From positions 124,001 to 188,000 of the forward strand of contig WBMV01000301.1 in assembly GCA_013396655.1 (NCBI GenBank): a stretch of DNA of 64,000 bases, in the 5' to 3' direction. Within the stretch, counting starts at the first letter, position 1; every line of letters begins with the position of its first letter. Shown here piece after piece: positions 56,801 to 62,800 of the stretch. The notes below the pieces were generated by a model. It was not told the origin of the DNA and did no database searches. It saw only the letters and a list, made by a program, of their open reading frames with translations. The position numbers were made by a program, and so were the translations under genes. This DNA is from Campylorhamphus procurvoides (Eukaryota; Chordata; Aves; Passeriformes; Dendrocolaptidae).

Positions 56801-59800
56801 ATATGTTAGATTCCAGCTAATTTGAGTGACTTAGTGAAACGCTCAGAATCATGTGGAGGAGGAAGACACAGACAGGTGTTTGCAAACAACTTTGTTAGTC
56901 AGGCTTAATATTTTATTGTTTGACAACTGTGCTAGGGATTTTCATGTGTTCACCCAGCCCAGACAAATTGCAAAGTGAAATTCACTGTCTGGAGTTGCTG
57001 TGAACATATATTTATTCTTCACTCACTAAAGTGGATTCTCAGCTTTTAGTAAATCACACAGTTCAATGCCTCTGTCTTGCTTGACTCAAAATCACCAAGT
57101 ACAGGATGGTGATTTAGAAGTTGCTCAAATTGTTCAATATTTGAAGATGGTTTTACTTCTTATTTGATGATTTTAAAAACTTGGGGACTATTTTCAGAGA
57201 CTGTAATAGAATCCTGTATGACAAGAAACTTTCTCAGCAAAGACTGCCTAGTCTTGCAGCTAGAGCAGAAAACAATTGCCAATATCTTGAGGAGTTAGTG
57301 TCTCTTATTGCTCCAAAAAGCATATTGGGGTACTGGTGAGGCACTACTTTATTTAAAAAATGGTTGGGAAATGTGGGTAGGGATGCTTATTGAAAAGAAT
57401 ATGGAGAGGAAAAAAGCCTGCTTCTGTAAATTGGTAACTTTTAAGAGTCCGTGGCGATAAAGGAACCAGACAGTGGTTGTAATTGCAACTAGATACAGGC
57501 TCAGTCAAGAGATCTAATTTCTCAAAATGGTAAGGATCAAGGTGAGAGAAACAGCAGTGCCCTTCCCATTCCCCAGAGTTTTAATCAAGAATAATACACA
57601 GTCATTGTGAAACATGATATCTACTGTTTTCAGACTTTTTGTATAAATTTAGAAACTGCCTTCTACAAGACTTGGAGCTTTTTGAAAGAAAGGCCTTTGT
57701 TTTGTCTTTTAATGTAGGAAATACTTATTCTGAATATAGTTTACTGACTTAATATTTTTTTCATCAAATTGCTTGAGTTTTGAAATATAAAATAAATGTT
57801 CATGTTTTCAGGCAATCCCTGTCCAGCAGAGGTTAAAAAGCCAATTTGCCACAGCAGGTAGGACCTTGCCTTTTTCAGCTGAGTACTTGGTTGAAATCAA
57901 CAAAGTTCTGCTGGCCATGGCTGATGTTGAACTGCTGCTGAATGCACCAGAGCTAAATACTGGCATCTATGAGGATTTTTCATCTCAGGAAGATTCACTG
58001 AAGGTACTGCACGCCTAAGCATTATATTTAGAGCAGAGAAGGGAGTAACAGAAGAAAGACCTCCACCTTAGCGACTGTATAGCTGTATTTCTGTTAGTGT
58101 TCCATATGTATGGGATCAAGGGCACTGGAAATTAAAAAATGACAGTTCTGTTGACAATTTTTTTTCCTATGCATAATCTGGTTACAAAGTGGAGCAGCAT
58201 GAAAGCTGGGTGGGAGGTAGAAGGAGCAGGGTTTCACTTGTTGGAGACACTGCTGGTTTTCATCACATAGTCTACATAATATATATATAAATGCTAAAGC
58301 CACTGTCCTTAGCATTTCTGTTTGATCTCCTTAATATAGCTCCTGGTTTTATGTTGTGTGAAAACAATTGCTCACGTAGGAAGAGGGCAAAAGGGAAGTT
58401 CTTGACTTTTTATGAAGCTGTGAATGAGACCACAAGTTGACAGTACCTCTTCTAATTAGCAAAACATCAATATGCATTCAGTTTTAAACTCCCACTTCTT
58501 AGTGTTAGCCAGTGGATTTACCTGTGTGGTTAATGATGAGGAAGTAGTTAAGGATTTGGCCTTTATCAAAAGGGAATGAAGAAAGTATGTTTGAAAACAC
58601 TGAATGCTGCTGTCAAACATAAGTCAAGTACATAGAAGTCTTGAGTCACAGTTAATTTTGAGCACACAACAGAGATTGCCCCAGAAAACATCCACTGGAG
58701 TTGGGAATTACACATGGTGTGGTGCAGTATAAATATTCCTCTCCAGACTGGGAATCATAGCAGGGTCCATGTTTGAGGTAGTCAGGCTTTGCCTCTCACC
58801 AAGAGCTAGATCAGATGTTTTTGCAGCTGTTATACAAGTTCTTTAAAAGTTCTCAGAATTTTGATCCACTTTTCTGACCTGTTTTTCTTTCTGCTGTATA
58901 CATGCTTCCATTTCTCATGGGATTTTTTAACATAATATGCAAAAGCCAAGAGGGGAATAATGCCAGCCTGTGACAAAGCGGAAAGCCTTTCTGTTTAGGT
59001 GATGATACTCTCTTGTCCCTGTTTACTCTTCTGCTGTGCTTCCTTGAGTACAGTTAGGAGTGTTTATCTTAAGATGGATTTTAAATACTACATTTTGGTG
59101 CAGGTGTCTCATCTGATTTTGAAGTTTAGGTATATTCTAAGGGTGTTTTCAGAAGAAGCAAATAGCACAGCATAGAATTTTTAGAAGCATTACTATTTTA
59201 AATTCAAAAAGATAAGTAAATTTCACTTTGTGCATGGACTGTTTGCCCTCCGAATACCAAGGTAGTCTTACAACAGCATCTGGTTTAAAGGAATTTTCAC
59301 ATCATAGTTCAGTGATATTTGAGATCGATTGCTTTAATTTTAGCATTATTATTTAAATCTAAAACCTCTCTGCTTTTGCAGTTCTGTGCAAATGGGAGAC
59401 TACATGAAACATAAAAAATCATATTTTGTGGTCCATTGTTTTACACAAAGAAGGAATATGTACAGTGGCTTCATGACGTGGGCAGATTTGTTTAATAACA
59501 AAGATACTGCTGTTTTGAGAAATATGGTGTGCCCCTTTACCTTAGGGACAAATTTGGTATATAAAATATTTTGTCCTCTTCATTAAAAACTGAAAAGGAC
59601 ACATGCCTAAAAAGGTGTGATGAATTACTCTGTTCAGTTCCTGAAATTGATTTAAACTGTAAACTGCTGATACTGGTGGTCATGGCTTTATTGTAGATGC
59701 TGGCTTTTGGAACAGTATGTTAAAAGTATTACTTTTTGGTGGTGGTTTTATTTTGTTTGGTTGGTTTTGTGGTGTTTGTTTGTTTTGTTTTGTTTTTTAT

Positions 59801-62800
59801 TTCCTGCTGATCTTGACTTTACTAATGGCTTGTGTCATTACTTGTGCTTCCAGAACATAAAAGATATTTTGGATAAACTTGGGGATCAAATTGCAGTCAT
59901 ACATGAGAAGCAGCCTGATGTTATAGTCGAAGCATCTGGAACCGAGGCAAGACAAATAGGAGATGCGTTAACTCAGTTGAATGCGGAATGGGACAGAATT
60001 AATAGAATGTACAATGATCGTAAATGGTAAGTCAAGCATGATTGGTCTCTCAGGCTACATGGTAAATATTTTATGTACATGCTTGTATAACTGTTTCTCA
60101 AATGTACCTTGATGATGAAGATGAGTTTGGGAGTAATCAGCTTTAATATGTTAGCATTGTAAAATAATTTCCGAAATTGTTGAATGTTGAAACTGTTAAC
60201 AAGTAAATTGTAGTTTGGGTGCTTTTATGAAGATGATGGTTTCTATTTTATAAAATAGAATGTTTTGTTTATAAAACATAAAGTTTTGTTTTTGTAAAGG
60301 TACTACAAAGAAAGTTCTAGAAGAGTAATGTTGACTAGGACACCTTTTAACAAAAGAACGTAAGGCTGATTTTTGAAGGAGGGAAGGAGTTTGAAAGATG
60401 TGGGTCTTTAAAATACAGCACCTATTATAGCTGTCAATACAATTTGCTCTAAGTAATTGAAGATGAGAAATTACAAGATTAGAAAATTTTGTGATTGAGA
60501 AAACAAGAGAGTGCTGAAATCAGTGCTTAAGAAATATGTATTTGTTATTTTAAATGTTTAAAACCAAACTCAATACTATGTAGCCAAACCTGGGGAAGTG
60601 TGTTAGATGAGAATTTTAAGCTGGAATTTGTAAAAGTGTGAAAGTATGTGTTGAGGAAATTACCGCTAAGCTTGAAGGTACTCGCTGCAAATAGCAGTAG
60701 ACACTGAGATTGCTGCTGTGCAAAAAAAATCCCCTTAATGGCTAAAAATTATTCTAGGAAATTTAAAATTAAATGCAATGCCTCATAGTGTAGTTAATTG
60801 GCTTTTACAGTATTTGCATTTTAATGGTGACATAAGTAATGGATGATGCAGAAGTTCTATACGGCATAGAGCAAGTCCTAGCCATGTTCACTTGCTTTGT
60901 AGCACCAGAGCTCTGATACCAAACACATGCAATAGTGTATTTTGAAGAGAAGTTTTAGGAAGAGTGTGTATTACGTAAGCTGATGTTTTCAAATCTTTCT
61001 TAGACCACTAATGTATGTGTAGGAATATAAAACCCAGTGGTGGTATTGTCTAAGTAGAGACTCCCAGAAATTCTGTGCCACTGGATCAGTGAAGGATCAA
61101 GATTTCTAGTAACTCAGTAGGCAATGTTATTTCACTGTGCATTTTTTAATTGGAAATCCGTGATGCCAGCTAGGTACCATTTTCTGTGCTCTAACTGGGT
61201 GCTCGTGATCATCAGCTGTATTTGGAGACAACTTATCCAGAATCTGGTGCCCATCCATATTTATGCCTGCAGCTATTTTATTGTCCTCGTAGATACACTG
61301 TACACTAAGCTTTAGTTACACCTTTTTTCCACCTGTAGCTTACTTGAAAAGCTTTAACTAATATTTTAATTTTGTAAGTATGAGTACAGTTTCATTTACT
61401 GCTCAGATTTGGTTTGATTAAGCAGTCAGGGTTAATCAGAAACCTAGTCTTCTCATTGAACAAGGGAAGTGTAACAAAGAATAAGTTTAAAGTTGATGAA
61501 TAGCTGGCAGAATGCAACAGATTACCTTCTCACTTCCTTCACTGGATACACATTAACCTTGAATTTTGTTAAGTTTGTAAAGCTCCATCCTAATGAAAAT
61601 AATATTGGGCTTGATTTTTACACAAAAATGGTCTACTGGGGTAGCAGTTTAGAGAAATGATACACAACTTCCTGAATATATAAAATGCTGAAGTATGTAC
61701 TTTGATTAATGGAGACAGTATTAGCCTCCATTAAATATTAATAAATATATAAATATTTAAATAAATATCACCATTTAAATAAATAAATATCAATATTAAA
61801 ATGCTGTATTTTGGCATTAGTATTTTTATACCCATTCTGTTCTGAAGAAGAATTTTTAGCCACTTTTAATCTTGTTTTTTCTGGTGGTGTGCTGAGTATA
61901 AGCTAGGCAACTATCTCCTTAGTTATCTTTGGCTTTTTTCTATTTCTGGAGTGGGTGGAGATTTTGGCAAAATTAGGAGAAGTGGCATCTGATGCCTGTG
62001 GCAAAAGATTGGTTTAGTTTTTAGAAGTAGTAAAAATTCTGTGATTGAGTGCCAGCTAAGTAGTTAAACCTTTGATAAAAGCTCTGATGTAGCCAAGCGC
62101 AAGTTACATTAAATTGTACTTAGCTGACTACTTAGAAGCTTTGCTAAACCTAGTTGGTTACAGTTTGACTTGAACATAAGTGTAGAGTAAAATGTGTGTG
62201 AGTTTTGTGCGTACGTATAGGCTTAATGCTTTGTTGAGCTGTTCATAACAGTGCTGATTTGCTAGTTCTGCTCCTTCTGTTATGAATTTTCTCCCAGTGC
62301 TAAAAGTGTTGATAACTTTGGAATTAAATTTGCATTGCAAGCAGTGGACTCCTTGGAGGAGGTGATGAGTGGCCAAGTCTTGGTGCAATAGTCATGGGAC
62401 TTTGGTACTTTTATATTTCAGCTAAACCACTCTGTAGGGAAACAGCAGCATGTGCATCTGGCTCAAAACTGGAGTGAAACTGCCTCATTGCTCAAAATAC
62501 TGATGGAACTGTAGTCTTACAACAGAAATAGCAGGAGTCAAAGCTTTGTAGCTTAGTGTTCTCTGAAGTCTTAAAATTCTGGGTTCTGAAAAAGTCATGT
62601 GGTCAAAAATCCCTCAAAAACATTAATTTTAATGAAGCCAATAAAACATTCTTTTAATCTATTTTAAGTGCTTAGAATATATTTTCTCATTAAATGTGGA
62701 ATGGGATACTATTATGAGACAGTATGTTCAGTCAGACTGAACTGTACCTGAGAATAAAAGGAGACTGAGATTTGGAGTCAGTCTATGGGTTGGTTTAGGT

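Larger units (their letters stand above)
51438..57811 (+). other. UTRN: Largest intron (6.4 kb) before exon-42 equivalent
   Basis: I searched it by eye for a partner of DMD exon 41 (183 bp, phase 0-0, second half of repeat 15) and found no convincing one. It holds a CR1 fragment at about 54891-55303, a possible LTR-like repeat from about 55697 and an N at 55871. Open frames at 52367-52687 and 53014-53274 do not look spectrin-like. Confidence 0.65.

Noticed and set aside
56622..56825. Open frame reading [14 protein letters not shown], superficially spectrin-like
   Set aside because: It derives partly from an A-rich low-complexity stretch, has no clear donor, and does not align to dystrophin R15.
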